Shown: positions 10,161-22,220 of the stretch, piece after piece
How positions within the stretch are numbered: the stretch's first letter is position 1
Layout of the letters: each line of letters begins with the position of its first letter
Assembly: GCA_024509875.1 (NCBI GenBank)
Contig: JAMPIV010008044.1
Coordinates: forward strand, 1-64,000
DNA from: Oreohelix idahoensis
Taxonomy: Eukaryota > Mollusca > Gastropoda > Stylommatophora > Oreohelicidae
Direction: 5' to 3'
Length of the DNA stretch: 64,000 bases
Made by a program: the position numbers and the translations under genes
The notes under the pieces: generated by a model
What the model saw: only the letters and a program-made list of their open reading frames with translations
Database searches by the model: none
Told to the model about the DNA's origin: nothing

Positions 10161-11342
10161 CATACAGTTTGTCCATAAATGTGGCTGCTGGAGCTATGCT
10201 GTCATTCTGCTCCTATTGTGGAGTCAACATTCTTAGAGGAGGACATGTTCAATTGTTTGCTTGTTTTGCTCATATGGATACATTTTTTGCCTGTCTGGCT
10301 TTTAGTTTGTGACACAGATGGTATTTGAGTCAGTAGTAACAGGTTCTCAGTCTAAAAATTGTCACTGGGCAAGATGTAATAAATTATCTAATACATCTTC
10401 TTCTTCGTTCGACCTGAAAAGGACGTTGGTTGCGTTGTGTCTGTTTACACCAAAGCTGCAACATTTGCACCTTTTGGCCGACACATCCAACTTCAGCACA
10501 GCATTTTTGGGCCTTCCCTCTTCGATCCCTACTCACTAAGCCAGACTGCAGTGATGCAGCTTGTTTCCAGGACCACCACTTGGAGGTGGAGTATGGTCTT
10601 GGTCAGCTCTGGTTTGCTGACCCTGAAACAGGCAGTCTAGCCATGGGTCGCTAACTGCATTCTTCACTGTTGACGCGTCTTAAGTCCCATCTATTATATC
10701 TGATTCGGAGTGTTCTCGATGCCATTTTTCTTTGAAGCTAATTTTGATAATTGCTTATATCTCTCTCTTCATATGATATAGTTTCCTCTGTTTGAATTTT
10801 ATACCTACTTCTTTGGCAAGTCTATCTGCCTGTTCATTTCTATATATCCTGCAGTGGGCTGTAAAACAAACTAATCAACTGAACTGTCACTCTGTTTAAT
10901 TTATAGCTGGTGTTTCCAAAGATGTAGATATATTTCCAAATGATCTTGCAAGAGATATATTACAAATAGAAGTTAAACATATACCAAACTCCATTGTGCA
11001 AAATACATAATTCTACATCACAGTTAAAATAAAATACAGAATACACAGTGAAACAAAACACAGCAACATGGTGGGCAAACAAATGCATAGAAAAATAAAT
11101 GTCCTGACACTGATAATAATATTCAAAATCTAACATCCAGGATCAAAATATAATAATGTATTTGTGGAAGTTTTTTTGGCTTAAAGTTTCTACAGGATGG
11201 GCTGGTCAGCCACATGCCAGTGCTCCTTAGTCACCTTCTGTGACATGCCTGATAGGTTACAGTGTTACTGTTCTTCTTTGCTCTCCCATTCAGACCTCAC
11301 TAACAACTGGATGGAACACTAGCATTTTCTATGTGGGTTATT
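10161..11342. other. Unassigned intronic DNA
   Basis: The open plus frames at 10309-10654 overlap one another and show no domain. No splice-bounded exon with a convincing product was seen. Confidence 0.4.
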
Positions 11343-11356
11343 GCATTTGTTTTAGA

Positions 11357-12672
11357 TTTATAATGGAGTAATAAGACCACACTTAGAGTTTAGCTCAGCA
11401 GCATGGTCATCAGCTGCTAACTCACATCTGCAGTCTTTGGACAAGGTGCAAAATCAAGCTCTCAGGCTCATTACAGGAGCCATGAAAACTACACCAATAT
11501 CAGAGATGCAGAAGGTTGCTGGATTACAGACATTGTCCCATAGAAGAGACACAAAAACCATGATCCAGATGGAAAAGTACAACAGTATGCCAACGCACCC
11601 AATGAAGGCAAGACTAGATGATCTGGCATTGGGACGTCTAAAGCGTAGCAGCTTTGTGCATCGGGGGAAAAGACTTATAAGACAGCATCAAGAAGACCTA
11701 TCCATGAAGACAACACCACTAAAGCCCACCCTATACCCTGTACCATGGGAGCAGGCCAGCAGTGCCCTCCAAATTAATACATCAGTCAGTGGTCTCACAA
11801 GTGGATGTGAGTATAATGATCTGCAAAAACGAACTGCTACATTGAGTATGATCCAAGAAAGCTATCCCGATCAATCATGGATACATGCCTATACAGATGG
11901 ATCAGCAACTAATGCTGTTAGGAACGGAGGTGCCGGTATCTTTATCTCATATCCTGACAACCACTATGAGACTAGGCACATTCCCACTGGTAAATTCTGT
12001 TCCAACTATACAGCTGAGGTTCAAGCTTTAGAGCAAGCTGCAAATATGATTTATAACACCAACTCTGACTGCCACCAGGTAGTCATCCTCACAGATGCAC
12101 TGTCTGTCCTGCAAGCTCTCAAGGGTGGTAAACTCCCGCATCTGAGAAATGAACTAAACAAGGTAGCTGCCAAAAAGAGAACCATACTTCAGTGGGTACC
12201 ATCTCATTGTGGTATACCCGGAAATGAAAAGGCAGATAAACTTGCAAAAAAGGGAGGAGAATGTGAACAAGAAGATAATGAAGTCACATACTTTGAGAAA
12301 AAGAGAGCTATCCAGACTATCAGAAGAGAACAGAACCAACCCAAAGACGACTATCACACTCTCGACCGGCAGGGACAGATAACTATGTTTCGACTCAGGA
12401 CAGGGCATAACAAACTGAATAAACACATGCACAAGCTACGATTGTCTGCTTCACCACTGTGCACATGTGGATTAAACGAACAAACTGCTGAGCATGTTCT
12501 ACAGGACTGCCCTCTGTATGACCAGTTAAGAAAGATATACTGGCCCAATGACTCAACACTAAACTCAAAGCTATATGGAGTTAAAGAGGAACTTCAAACA
12601 ACAGTCGAATTCATCATGAGAACTCGTCTGACGGTGTAATCATCAAAGATGCGATCGCAAGAAGAAGAAGAA
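11357..12672 (+). mobile_element. I-type LINE, 5'-truncated, with perfect target duplication
   Basis: A 1316-bp copy flanked by the 14-bp direct repeat GCATTTGTTTTAGA at 11343-11356 and 12673-12686. The 3' end is an (AAG)n tail (gaagaagaagaag). The single open frame (11357-12639) encodes the end of ORF2 including RNase H. Truncation at the 5' end, a short-repeat tail and a clean target duplication are the marks of target-primed reverse transcription. It is in sense orientation on the plus strand, antisense to the PRDM9-like gene. Confidence 0.92.
11437..12639 (+). CDS. LINE ORF2 C-terminus with RNase H domain
   Basis: 400 residues from the first ATG, and the frame is open back to the insertion point at 11357, so this ATG is not the true start. 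RNase H motifs in order: YTDGSA (first Asp) near residue 153, TAEVQALEQAA (Glu), ILTDALSVL (Asp), and a final SHCGIPGNEKADKLAK (His and Asp). After it comes a Cys/His cluster (CTCG, H, C) near residue 350, common after RNase H in I-clade LINEs. In an active element RNase H removes the RNA strand after reverse transcription. The endonuclease and reverse transcriptase were never copied here. The frame has no stop, so the insertion is probably young. Confidence 0.9.
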   Translation: MDKVQNQALRLITGAMKTTPISEMQKVAGLQTLSHRRDTKTMIQMEKYNSMPTHPMKARLDDLALGRLKRSSFVHRGKRLIRQHQEDLSMKTTPLKPTLYPVPWEQASSALQINTSVSGLTSGCEYNDLQKRTATLSMIQESYPDQSWIHAYTDGSATNAVRNGGAGIFISYPDNHYETRHIPTGKFCSNYTAEVQALEQAANMIYNTNSDCHQVVILTDALSVLQALKGGKLPHLRNELNKVAAKKRTILQWVPSHCGIPGNEKADKLAKKGGECEQEDNEVTYFEKKRAIQTIRREQNQPKDDYHTLDRQGQITMFRLRTGHNKLNKHMHKLRLSASPLCTCGLNEQTAEHVLQDCPLYDQLRKIYWPNDSTLNSKLYGVKEELQTTVEFIMRTRLTV

Positions 12673-12686
12673 GCATTTGTTTTAGA

Positions 12687-15129
12687 GCTTCTGCCCCAGC
12701 TTTAAAATGGCCACTAAAATATAGATTTCCTGTCCATTTCTAAATGTTGTATAGATGTCTCCTTCTTAATTTGTAATAGTTCTTGATCTGTTTGTAAATA
12801 TATTGGTGCATTCTGCAGTTTGGTTGTCATGAAATATTCTAATCCACATATATAAATTATTAGGTAAATATGAAGCCTAACAAATAAAATAAATAAAGGA
12901 AGAAGAATGGTAAATAACAGTGCTGTCACAAGGAATGTACTCGAAATCCCCCTTGTTTTCTGCTTCGTCTGCAAATTGTAACGCTTTCACGTTGATAGTA
13001 AAAGCTTAATGTATTATACCCGCTTTCTTCAATGAAACGTGTGCTGTATTTCTTGGAAAAACATTGAGAGGCAGACTGCGTAATGACCTAAATTAATCCT
13101 AACATTAATTATACTGCGTTACCAAAACGAACGAACAGATGGACTAAAGGGATAAAAAGAGAAGGGAGAGGCAGAAAGCCGAACATTAAACACGCGTCGC
13201 GCGATACACAATTACTACTATCACGCGTGTAAGTCTACAAGCACTAACTTTTTCAGACGGACAGTGATAAAATACACTACCCTTTCCCAGAGCTAGGTTT
13301 ATAAATCATAAAAAACTCTTATTAGAAAAGATAACAATAGATGGGTTTACGGTTGAAAACATAACAGACCCAGACAGCACATCTTCGAAACAGGAGGTAG
13401 AAATTGCATATTTTGAACGCAGCCACGTAGCTCCTTTAAATTTGTATTTTTGGGTTCCTTAGGGCTTGCTGACAAATAATATGTAAAACGTTACGCAAAT
13501 AGTCCAGGAATTAATAAATTATACCCAAAATAAAATATTGGGGGTGCCTGACAGCATAAAATCATTTCTGCTCATAAGATTTTTTTTTAACGTGTTTGAA
13601 AAAAATTTACGTTACAGAAATAGCCTACCATGTAAACTCCAAATTGATTGGAGCGCAACAAATGAAAGCCTAACCACGATTGGTCGGGCTATAAATACTA
13701 TCTTGGTTGTTAGGGGAAACGGGGAAAGGTAACATTTTTTCAAACACTTGTCGAAACGGGGCTCATTGGTCAGACTCGCGGATATACACACTTGGGAGCG
13801 TTAGTTCGAAACCACTTGTTTAAATGATCTTGATAAAGCAACAGTGCGTTGAAGCCAGCTCATAATTGTGTTAAATAAAAGCCTGGAACATAGGCAGATG
13901 GAAATTTGTGCCAGTTTGTGCCAGAATTCATTGCTAATCAACGTATCTGTGTTTATTCGTATGAATTGTGGGACAGTGGTCTTGATGGTACTGAGCAGCA
14001 CCTAGTCAGAGCTTTGCTGAATCCAGTGTCGGACAGCATACTCCTTGGTCCTTTTAGCTATCAGTGAGGTGTCTCCAGAGCCCAGAGGAGAATTCGAGCA
14101 GAGGAGTCCTTTCCTGCCACCATCACGCCAGATAAGCGAATTGGCCAGCTGAGCTCAACATTATGTCCCCTCATCTTGAAATGACTTTATAAAATTAACA
14201 TTAAGAGGGAATTTACTTGTCTTAAAATCAGGAACTGTGAACATCTCAAATACTAGTCCCTAAAGACAAACTATTGAAGTCATGATGACAAATACCAACA
14301 GAGCTTGAACAAAACAAAACCAGTATTACCTCATTTTACTACTACACAACTGACACACATAGAACATTTGTAATAATATATGTCACTACAATATTCATAT
14401 TAAATACATTCTGTACATAACTTGTAATTTAAATTGATTGTGATTCCTGGTTCCCTTGTAGTTGAATCAGGACACATATTCATTCATGCCAGTAATGAAT
14501 ACATATTGTTATTTGAAAGTTATCAGTGCCTCCTTTAAGATATTCTCATAGAGTGTTATATGTATGTGAGTGTCACAGTGTTGTCAAGAGTAGTGGATTA
14601 CATTAAATTGTTTATCTGTCTGTTGTTGTGACTTACACTTCATCATACACATACCCTAGACACATAACGTAGCATCACACTATTCCAGAATAATTCTGAC
14701 TGAGATATAGAGATATGTGGTAGCAAGTAAGGTTATCTATAATACACTACTCTTAATAGATATAGATACCTTCACAGCTGATCTCAGTCAGTACACTAAG
14801 TCCCCTATAAATATTTATAACATCCCACTTCACCACATTGGTAAATCTATTTTATATATTCAATAGCTAGATGCTTCTTTTCTGCATCCTTCTGGGATGT
14901 TGTCAACTAACTCAGGGAATTTTTCTCTCTACCAAGGAGGGAAGGCACTGCTTATTTTTGCTGGCTATGCCTTTGTCTGTTTTTAGTATAATAGGAAATT
15001 TCTTTAACTTTTTGTGTAAAACAGCTTCTTTGCAGTCTGCGCTGGCTATATCTTTTCAGTCTGTTATTCAAATGGGATTTGTGAGGCTATTAAATATGTC
15101 TGCCTATTGTAATACTCTGTACTCTCTTC
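12687..15129. other. Unassigned intronic DNA with a possible promoter-like cluster
   Basis: About 2.4 kb without a convincing gene. From 13180 to 13210 there is a CpG-rich patch (acacgcgtcgcgcg). At 13678-13698 an inverted CCAAT (gattgg) stands just upstream of a TATA-like word (ctataaata), but no coding exon follows. Open frames at 13538, 14871 and elsewhere have no domain. Confidence 0.35.
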
Positions 15130-15141
15130 TTTCATTCATAC

Positions 15142-18100
15142 TTCTTTGATCCTTAGCCGCCGACCATCAAAGCAGTCAGTGGCCATCACGCCTAGTCTTG
15201 TAGGGCAACAACAAATTGATTCCACTTTGCTCGGTTGGTGGCCATCCTTCGTACAGTGCCCCAACTCTGGTTCATTCTTTGCATCTCAGCCTCCACAGTC
15301 CTCCGCCAAGTTGTTTTTGGTCTGCCTCTCTTTCGTTTTCCTTCAGGGGTACATAGCATAGCTGTTCTTGTGATGGCATCGGGGTCTCTTCTGAGGACAT
15401 GGTCAACCCAGCTCCAGCGTCTGCCAGCTATGATGGTGTGCATGTCCTCTTGCTTGCTCCAAGTAAGCAGATCTTGGTTGGTGATGGTATTCGGCCAAAA
15501 GATTCGGTGAATTTTTCTTAGGCATGTTGTGTGAAAAGAGGACAATTTCGACATTTCCTTCTCTGTAACTCTCCAGCATTCCACACCATAGAGAAGCACA
15601 GAAAGCACACAGCTCTGATATAATCTTAATTTTGTGCTTGTGCTGTACTGAGAGGACTTCCAGATGTTGTTTAGACTAAAAAAGGCTGTTCTTGCTTTGT
15701 TCATTCTGTTGTTGATGTCTTTGCTTGCTCCGTCTGGTGTTACTATGCATCCTAGGTATGTGAAGGTGTCTGTCTGTTCCAGTTGCTGATTCCTTACTGA
15801 TATGGGCTCAGAGTTGCTCTCGTTGAGCGTTATGACTTCTGACTTCTTTAGATTGATGTTCAAGCCCACCTGCTGGCTATACTTATTAAATCTATCCGTT
15901 TTTTCCTGGATGTGTTGATGTGAATGTGCTAGTAGTGCAATGTCATCTGCTTATTCCAGATCTTCTAATGTAGAAAATGTAGTCCATCTTATTCCTCTTG
16001 GACTGCCCTCTGTTGTCTGGCGCATCACCCAGTCTATGACTGTTAAAAATAGAGTGGTTGATAGGGGCATCCCTGTTGTACTCCTGTCTTCACCTCAAAG
16101 GTTAGATTGCTCTGCCCAACACTACATGTAAAGTTGGCATAGAGGCTTTTTATGATTGTCACTATACAGCTTGGAATTCCATAAGCTCTCAGTATTTTCC
16201 ATAAACTGTCCCTATGTATACTGTCAAAAGCCTTTTCAAAATCAACGAAATTAATGTACAGCTGTCTTTGCCATTCTGAGCACTGCTCTATAATGTTCCT
16301 GAGTGTAAATATATGATCTACACATCTTCTGTTCTTTCTAAATCCTGCTTGTTCTTTCCTCAGTTTGTGGTCTACTGCTTTTGAAATTCTCTGTATAATT
16401 ATCCTGCCTAGTATTTTGCTGGGAACTGAGAGAAGAGTGATTCCTCTCCATGGGCAATTTGACAATTATTCCTTTGTTCCACTCCGTTGGTGTTGTCCCT
16501 GTTTTCCAGACTTGTGCAAATAGTGGTTCTAATAGTTCTGCTGCTAGCTCAGGGTCTGTCTTAAATAGCTCTGCATTTAAATTATCATGGCCAGGAGCTT
16601 TTCCATTCTTTAACCCTTTGATTGCTGTGATGATTTCTTCTTTTCGTGGAATGTCTGTATTAACATCTAGATCGTTTTCAGCCTCAGGAACATTCAATTG
16701 TGTCTCTGGTGGTTCCTTGTTCAGAGTTTCTCTGAAATGCTCTGCCCATCTTGTTTCATGTCCCTCTGCTGCCGTGATGAGATTTCCTCACTTATCTCTT
16801 ACTAATGTAATATTGTTTGCACCTTGTTTCCACTGATGATTTTAGTTATTTTGTATACTGTGCTTTGTTCATTTCTCAGTGCTGCCTCTTCTGCCTGTCT
16901 TGCAAGATCGTCTAGGAAATTCCTTTTGTTGGCTCGGGTTTGGCGTTTAACTTCCTTGTCCAGCTGACTGTACTGTTCGCTATATAGTTGCTTTAACCTG
17001 TGGGAATTCACTTCTGTTTTCTTTCTTTTCATTTCCTTTCTCATCGTTATGGTGTTCGATGTTTCTGGTGTTATCCAATCTTGCTTCTTCCTTTCCTGGA
17101 ATCCCAAGCATGATTTGCTGCTTTCCTTATATATTGTTGAAATGGTGTTGAAATTCTGGTCTATATCATCAGTCAATGTCTTTTCCTGACTTTTGGCAAA
17201 TTGATAACGCTTCTTTATATCAGCCACAAAAGCTTTTCTGGTAAGGGAGTCCTTCAATTTGCTGATGTCAAATCTTTTCTGTGTAGTTACAGTTGGTTCA
17301 GCCATTCTGAGTTTCACTTTTGCTACTACTAAATGGTGATCACTTCCCACATCTGCACCTCTTCTTACCTTCACATCTTGTAATGCATGTCTCCATCTAC
17401 CATTAATCATGATGTGGTCTATCTGGTTTCTGTCCCGACCATTTGGTGATTCCCTTGTTAATTTGTGAATTTCTTTGTGTGGGAAAAGTGTACCTCCAAT
17501 GACCAGGTTGTTAATGCTACAGAAACTTATTAATTTATCCCCATTTTTGTTTGCTGTTCCGCTGTCGCATTTCCCCATTACTCTTTCATTATATGTATTG
17601 TGTGTTCCAACTTTTGCATTGAGGTCTCCCATTACTATAATAAGATCATATCTATGTGTATCTTCCATTTCTTTCTGTAGTTGTTGATAGAATTCATCCT
17701 TGACCTCTTCATCGCTGTCATTCGTTGGTGCGTAGCATTGTATTATTGTAGTGTTGGTGAATCTCCCTCTCAATCTTATTCTTATCAGTCTGTTGTTGAT
17801 GGGTTTCCATTCCAGTAATGTCCTTTCTATTCTTTTCTGTAGAATAATGGCTACACCTTCATTGTGCTGTCCATCCTCTCTGCCAGAGTAAAGTACTGTT
17901 TCTCCTGTTGCTGTTTTAACTTTTCCTGCCCCTGTCCATCTGCTCTCGCTTATCGCTAGAATCTGTAATCTATAGTTTCTCATTTCTGCTGTGACCTGTT
18001 TTAGTTTACCCGTCTCATTCATTGTCCTGACATTCAAAAAACCTATTCTTGTTTTGCATTTTGCGGTCCGGACGTCCATTTTCATGTCAGTGGTTTCCTT

Positions 18101-18407
18101 TCGGCTTTCACCACTGACAGTCATATGGGCCTCAGACTCCGGATGTTCATCCCGCAGCAAAGTTTGTTCATTTGTTGTCGTTTTCGTAACTTCATTTCTT
18201 TTTACATAGACAGGGGTGTCAGCCCTATGCTAAAACCCCCAACCTGGAGGACCAGGGTGTCTGCTTTAGTCTGACCCCTGCCCGCACAAACCTGCCCAGC
18301 TTGGTAGAACCTTCCAGGAGTAAAACTCCTGCTGGCATAGCTCTGGGAGTAATCAGGGTACGCAAGCCGCCATACCTCGACAAGGTATTGACACCAGTAA
18401 TGGCAGT
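15142..18407 (-). mobile_element. Full-length RTE-type LINE with target duplication
   Basis: A 3266-bp minus-strand element between direct repeats TTTCATTCATAC at 15130-15141 and 18408-18419. The length is that of a complete RTE element. It starts with about 250 bp of 5' untranslated sequence (18160-18407), then endonuclease, reverse transcriptase and a short C-terminus, and ends ..ggatcaaagaag with no long poly-A. The coding frame is broken in at least three places. A fragment of the same family lies at 22764-23345, and a related 5' untranslated piece at about 21960-22125. It lies in intron 5 in the same orientation as the PRDM9-like gene. Confidence 0.92.
15192..18160 (-). pseudogene. RTE ORF2: AP-type endonuclease plus reverse transcriptase, broken
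   Basis: The first 452 residues (16802-18160) are an exonuclease-endonuclease-phosphatase domain: GFLNVRTMN, ISESRWTG, YAPTND, VMGDLNAKVG and GSDHHLV are the expected landmarks in order. After a stop at 16802-16804 the reverse transcriptase continues in three pieces (16338-16697, 16043-16465, 15192-15869) with frame changes. Visible motifs are KNGKAPGHD, WRGITLLSVPSK, QAGFRKNR, DFEKAFDS and GVQQGC. At the catalytic box the aromatic residue before A-D-D is a TAA stop (15951-15953). The C-terminus (LYGVECW..., GRPKTTWRR) is intact. The copy cannot make an active enzyme. Confidence 0.9.
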
Positions 18408-18419
18408 TTTCATTCATAC

Positions 18420-18913
18420 ATTGCAGTTTTATTATTTTATTAATTTCACTTATTGGGGTTGATATCAGTGATCCAGTATTGATCCTACAGTCTAGTTGTG
18501 GATTATTACTGTTCTATACAAGATGGTTTTTGAAGCAGTTGCTCAGGAATGGATTCCATATTTCAGTGCTGGTCTTAAATGTTCTGTATACACCAGTTAC
18601 AGGATTTTATGATCTGTACCCCCAAGCCATTTCAACTAATTTTATATTCAGGGTTATTTGTTGTCTAACTTCTTATTGACATTTATCAACTTGATTTGCC
18701 CATGTTGGAAAACCTGCAAGTTCTAATGAAAAGAAACCCACATAAAATACTATTTCTCATTTGTAAAGTCTTGTAATTTTGGTTGAAAGATCTTCACAAA
18801 ATGTCTAAAGATTTGTTGTCACAGACAATGATAAATCAATAAAGAATTAATTGCTGGATATTCAAATGTTTTTATGATAGGTGAGGGAAGTTATCACTGC
18901 AAGAATACTTTAC
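18420..18913. other. Unassigned intronic DNA
   Basis: Between the RTE target duplication and exon 5 of the PRDM9-like gene. I see no gene or named repeat. Confidence 0.4.
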
Positions 18914-18990
18914 CTGAGCATCATCAACATAGAAGAGAGGTCCATGTACAAGACAATCCCCATCATATTCCAAGTTACATTCCTCACAAT
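18914..18990 (-). CDS. PRDM9-like exon 5: zinc knuckle
   Basis: A 77-nt exon between the acceptor ttcatttatgaag and the donor CAG|GTAAAG, in at phase 1 and out at phase 0. It encodes residues 172-197: Y-C-E-E-C, then seven residues, then C-L-V-H-G-P. The ligands C173, C176, C184 and H187 have the spacing C-x2-C-x7-C-x2-H, identical to the zinc knuckle that precedes the PR/SET domain in PRDM9. The H-G-P after the histidine is also conserved. This small exon, with its phase match on both sides, is one of the strongest pieces of evidence for the gene. Confidence 0.88.
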
Positions 18991-19329
18991 CTTCATAAAT
19001 GAATAACATGTGATTACAGATGGCATACGGTATAATAACATGTTCAGGAAATCTATACTTACTGCTATCTACTGTTTTGATTTATCAATATTTAAGATAG
19101 TATGTCAGTCATTGATTCATGACCTATCACCACCATGTGGATTAATAGACCTTCAACAAATTCACATGCCTCTCTAATCATGTGCCATCTGTTCAATGTC
19201 TCACCATGTCTTACGTATGCTTTTTATGCCCATCTTTATGTCCCTTCTTCATATGGTGTTAAGTCTCTTTTTATTTTACATGCTATGGGGATTCTAGAAC
19301 AATGACTGCCTTGTAATGTTATCAGATGG
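18991..19329. other. Unassigned intronic DNA
   Basis: A short stretch near 19130-19210 (ccttcaacaaa..cacatgcc...catgtgccatct) resembles 22636-22690 and may be an old LINE 3' piece. Confidence 0.35.
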
Positions 19330-19550
19330 TCTCCTCAGTGCTGTGTGTCATATTCAATGCCAGCATCATTTTTTTCCACATATTGTTTTATTTGTATTTG
19401 TCTGCTCAGTTCCATCAGTACTACATTGGTGATTTCAATCCTTCTATTCTTCTCAATCATCCATGTATGAATGTCTGTAATTTCTTGGTTGTTATTTTTT
19501 GTTGTCCTCCATTTTTCAGAACCATACAATAAGACTGCCTTGACATTAAG
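19330..19550 (-). mobile_element. LINE ORF2 C-terminal fragment
   Basis: The minus strand reads VLLYGSEKWRTTKN followed by a degenerate continuation with IEKNRRIEITNVV. The LLYG.E.WR.TK block is typical of the end of RTE/CR1-like ORF2. Only about 65 codons are present. Confidence 0.55.
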
Positions 19551-20069
19551 GTGCTATTAAAATTTTGTGTGGAAAAAACAAAAACCTCTGAATTAAAAAA
19601 ATATATAGTAGCTGCTGAATAAAAAAATATATACACTAGCTGCTACAAAACTGTTTATAGTTAAATAATGATACTGTTATACCTGTCAACCTCCTGAGAG
19701 AAAAACCTGTATGCCGGACCTTTAAAAACCAGTACAAATACCCAAAAAACCTTACGCAACAAAATATATTAATATATTATAGCTATACAGTTTTAAAATG
19801 ACAAATGATATATATGAATTAATTAAAATGTGAAATAGTGTGATATAAAGCATACTAATAAAGTCTCACGCTGTTCTTTAAGCTATGTGTACTAGAAATG
19901 CTGTGAGTGAAAATAATTTAAATGTGTTTTATATATTACAGTTATCAGAGCGTTCATAACATGGTGATGATTGTGTTAGTTTTGTCAAATGCACCAGAAA
20001 ATCAATGACTTTATAACAGAAGTCAAATTGCGACATAACTATATCTCGCATAACTACAATTGTGGTAAT
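19551..20069. other. Unassigned AT-rich DNA
   Basis: Very AT-rich, with a small duplication of tatatag.agctgct near 19603-19650. No gene seen. Confidence 0.4.
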
Positions 20070-20104
20070 TTTTTTTTTTTTTTTTTTTTGCGTTCGCCCG
20101 CTAA

Positions 20105-20136
<32 letters not shown>

Positions 20137-20215
20137 CTTCCTTATTTTTTTTGGGTATATTCTTTTTTTTTTTTTTTTTTTTTCTTTACTTTTTTTTTTT
20201 TTTGTGTTTTTTTTT

Positions 20216-20263
<48 letters not shown>

Positions 20264-20604
20264 CGTACGCCCGCTAATACTCGAGGCGAAATCTCAGGTT
20301 ATTATTTATGTCTAACCTGACATTGATTTTACGTGAGTATCCCTTTATTTCTTGTACAGAGACAGGTGTCCCTCGCCATTCAGGCAAATACTCGCCGATT
20401 TCGGAGGTACCCATTGCAGCTGGGTCGGCTCAGGAGCCGCCAGTCCCTGGTTGACGACACTCCTTCAAATGTTCTCGCCAGGTCTCGAGTTAATCCAGTC
20501 CAAATCCCGGTCGACGAAAAATCCTCAAATGCCGTCGCCCGGGTTTGATCCTGTATCACCCGGTCGCCAGAGCGGTGTTGTAACCACTACGCTAGCGCGG
20601 CTCC
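20070..20604 (-). mobile_element. tRNA-headed SINE with long poly-A tail
   Basis: Read on the minus strand, the element starts GGAGCCGCGC at 20604. The RNA polymerase III A box TAGCGTAGTGG is at 20584-20594 and the B box GATCAAACC at 20542-20550. A core GACCCAGCT...TGGGTACC follows (about 20405-20435), and it ends in a very long poly-A (poly-T on the plus strand, 20108-20263). The word cgcccgctaatac occurs on both sides of the T tract (about 20094-20106 and 20268-20280). The head and core resemble the SINE at 35771, but the rest differs. Confidence 0.8.
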
Positions 20605-21568
20605 TATTGTGGTAATGATATACATAGCCCCCTTTATTTTATAAAAACAAAACACTGCTATATTTAAAAGCAAAAATATCTTAGTAGTTGTCAATTGATA
20701 TGCTCTGAGAATGCAAAGCCCTACCATTATTTCAATGAAAAAATTGTATTTATTATGCTAGTTCTTCAATTAAGGAATTCATTCCTTGCATAACATATTG
20801 TGGCTCCTACCATGTTATCTGACCCTATCTACGAGATTTCATGTCTTTGAATTAGGCTAACCATTATATGATGGATGAATTACTTCAAGATAATCTCCAA
20901 AAGAACCTTGCAATTCGTTCTGCACAGAATATGAGTCTCTTAGAGTTATTTCTGTATGGGTTTATTGTTGAAATTAAGGATGGTGGGCCAATTGTTTGAC
21001 ACAGCCTTAAAAAAGGAATTCAGAAACGCAGTGAAAATGGATAAGGGTTAGGTTTAGAAATCCTAAACCCAACCGTAATCCCAACATTATTGACATTGGT
21101 GGTTTATTTGTATGACATCTAAGAACACGATCCATTTTAGCTGGATTAACTGTAGAAATAGAAAAGCTTAGGCCTATGTAAACAAGTATTTTTTTCTAGT
21201 TATGAACATAAAATATTGTTTTATTGGACACTAATTTATTGGAAATTTATAAAAAGGCAAGATGTAACTGGAATGATTAATTAAGAGATGATAAGAAATG
21301 CAACAAATCGAAACAACAGCAATATTTAACCAAATTATAAGCACAATATCAAATGCTTAGCATTTTTAAAAAAAATGACATCTAGGGGTGGTCGCAAGTG
21401 TTGTGATGACAGATAACTGTACAACGACCATTGTACAGGCATACACTGCTAAAAGTATTAAAAAAACGTACATTGTATTTCAAAACAACTTGACAGGTAT
21501 GTACTGTTAAAATGGAAATAAGTTCTCATCCAGAATACTTAATGTTGCAAGAAAAATGGTAAACTTAC
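20605..21568. other. Unassigned intronic DNA
   Basis: AT-rich sequence up to the donor side of exon 4. No gene or repeat recognised. Confidence 0.4.
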
Positions 21569-21686
21569 ATAGAAATTCATCATCATCAGGAATAGCAAGG
21601 GACATGTAACTGGTCATTCTCTTCTTCCTAAATGGGTACACATGAACTTCCTCTTCCTCATAATTTGGGTCTGTTTGCTTTTTTCT
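21569..21686 (-). CDS. PRDM9-like exon 4: pre-SET linker
   Basis: The acceptor is gtaatacag and the donor T|GTAAGT. The exon runs in phase 0 and leaves one base (T) that completes a Tyr codon in exon 5. It encodes residues 133-172, beginning RKKQTDPNYEEEE, with a later basic cluster (FRKKRMTSYMSL) and an acidic end (PDDDEFL). PRDM9 has the same order just before its zinc knuckle: a charged basic stretch, then an acidic D-D-D-[YE]-[FL]-[YL] run. All 118 nt are open. Confidence 0.8.
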
Positions 21687-21959
21687 CTGTATTACAGTAG
21701 TTTTTTTTTTTTTAAATATCAAGTAAAAAATATGTTTCTTACAATTCGAAAAAACTGCAAACACCTTAGCTTTCGTCAACATTTAAGGTGGAATAAATTC
21801 AATTAATATATATATATATTCATAAAAAGCTGACTTTGGCTGAAACACTTGTATTAAGTTTTAAATATATACATTTTATTCTGACAAAGTAAGATGCAAT
21901 GTTTTGTTAGACCTGTTGCCCACTGCATCCAATGTCATCAGGAGTTTTTGGAAGATTAG

Positions 21960-22125
21960 TTTTCCTTAGCCCTTGATTGTCAGGGCAGCTGATTTGTATC
22001 TCCTTCAGTCTGGTATCAATTTTTCCACCTATTGGGCCTTGGAAAACCTGCTAGTAGTTATGCTAGTGCCAGCATAGCTCTCAGAGTCATGGGTGAATGC
22101 AAGCTCTTTCCACCTTTTGCAAAGG
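21960..22125 (-). mobile_element. Fragment like the RTE 5' untranslated region
   Basis: A run containing ...gccagcatagctctcagagtca... and ...tgcaagct..ttccacc parallels 18325-18380 in the 5' untranslated part of the full-length RTE, in the same orientation. Similarity is only moderate. Confidence 0.45.
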
Positions 22126-22220
22126 GGAGACAATTCACGTCAATTCTGTCATATTCAACATTATTTTTAATGATAGACTGTGCAGTAATATAACAAGTAT
22201 GCGAGGAAAAAATATAATAG

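Noticed and set aside
13678..13732. Promoter with inverted CCAAT and TATA-like word
   Set aside because: The spacing looks right, but no coding exon or open frame with a recognisable product follows; single motifs like these are common in AT-rich DNA.
19989..20315. Open frames made almost entirely of Phe
   Set aside because: Translation of the poly-T tail of the minus-strand SINE.
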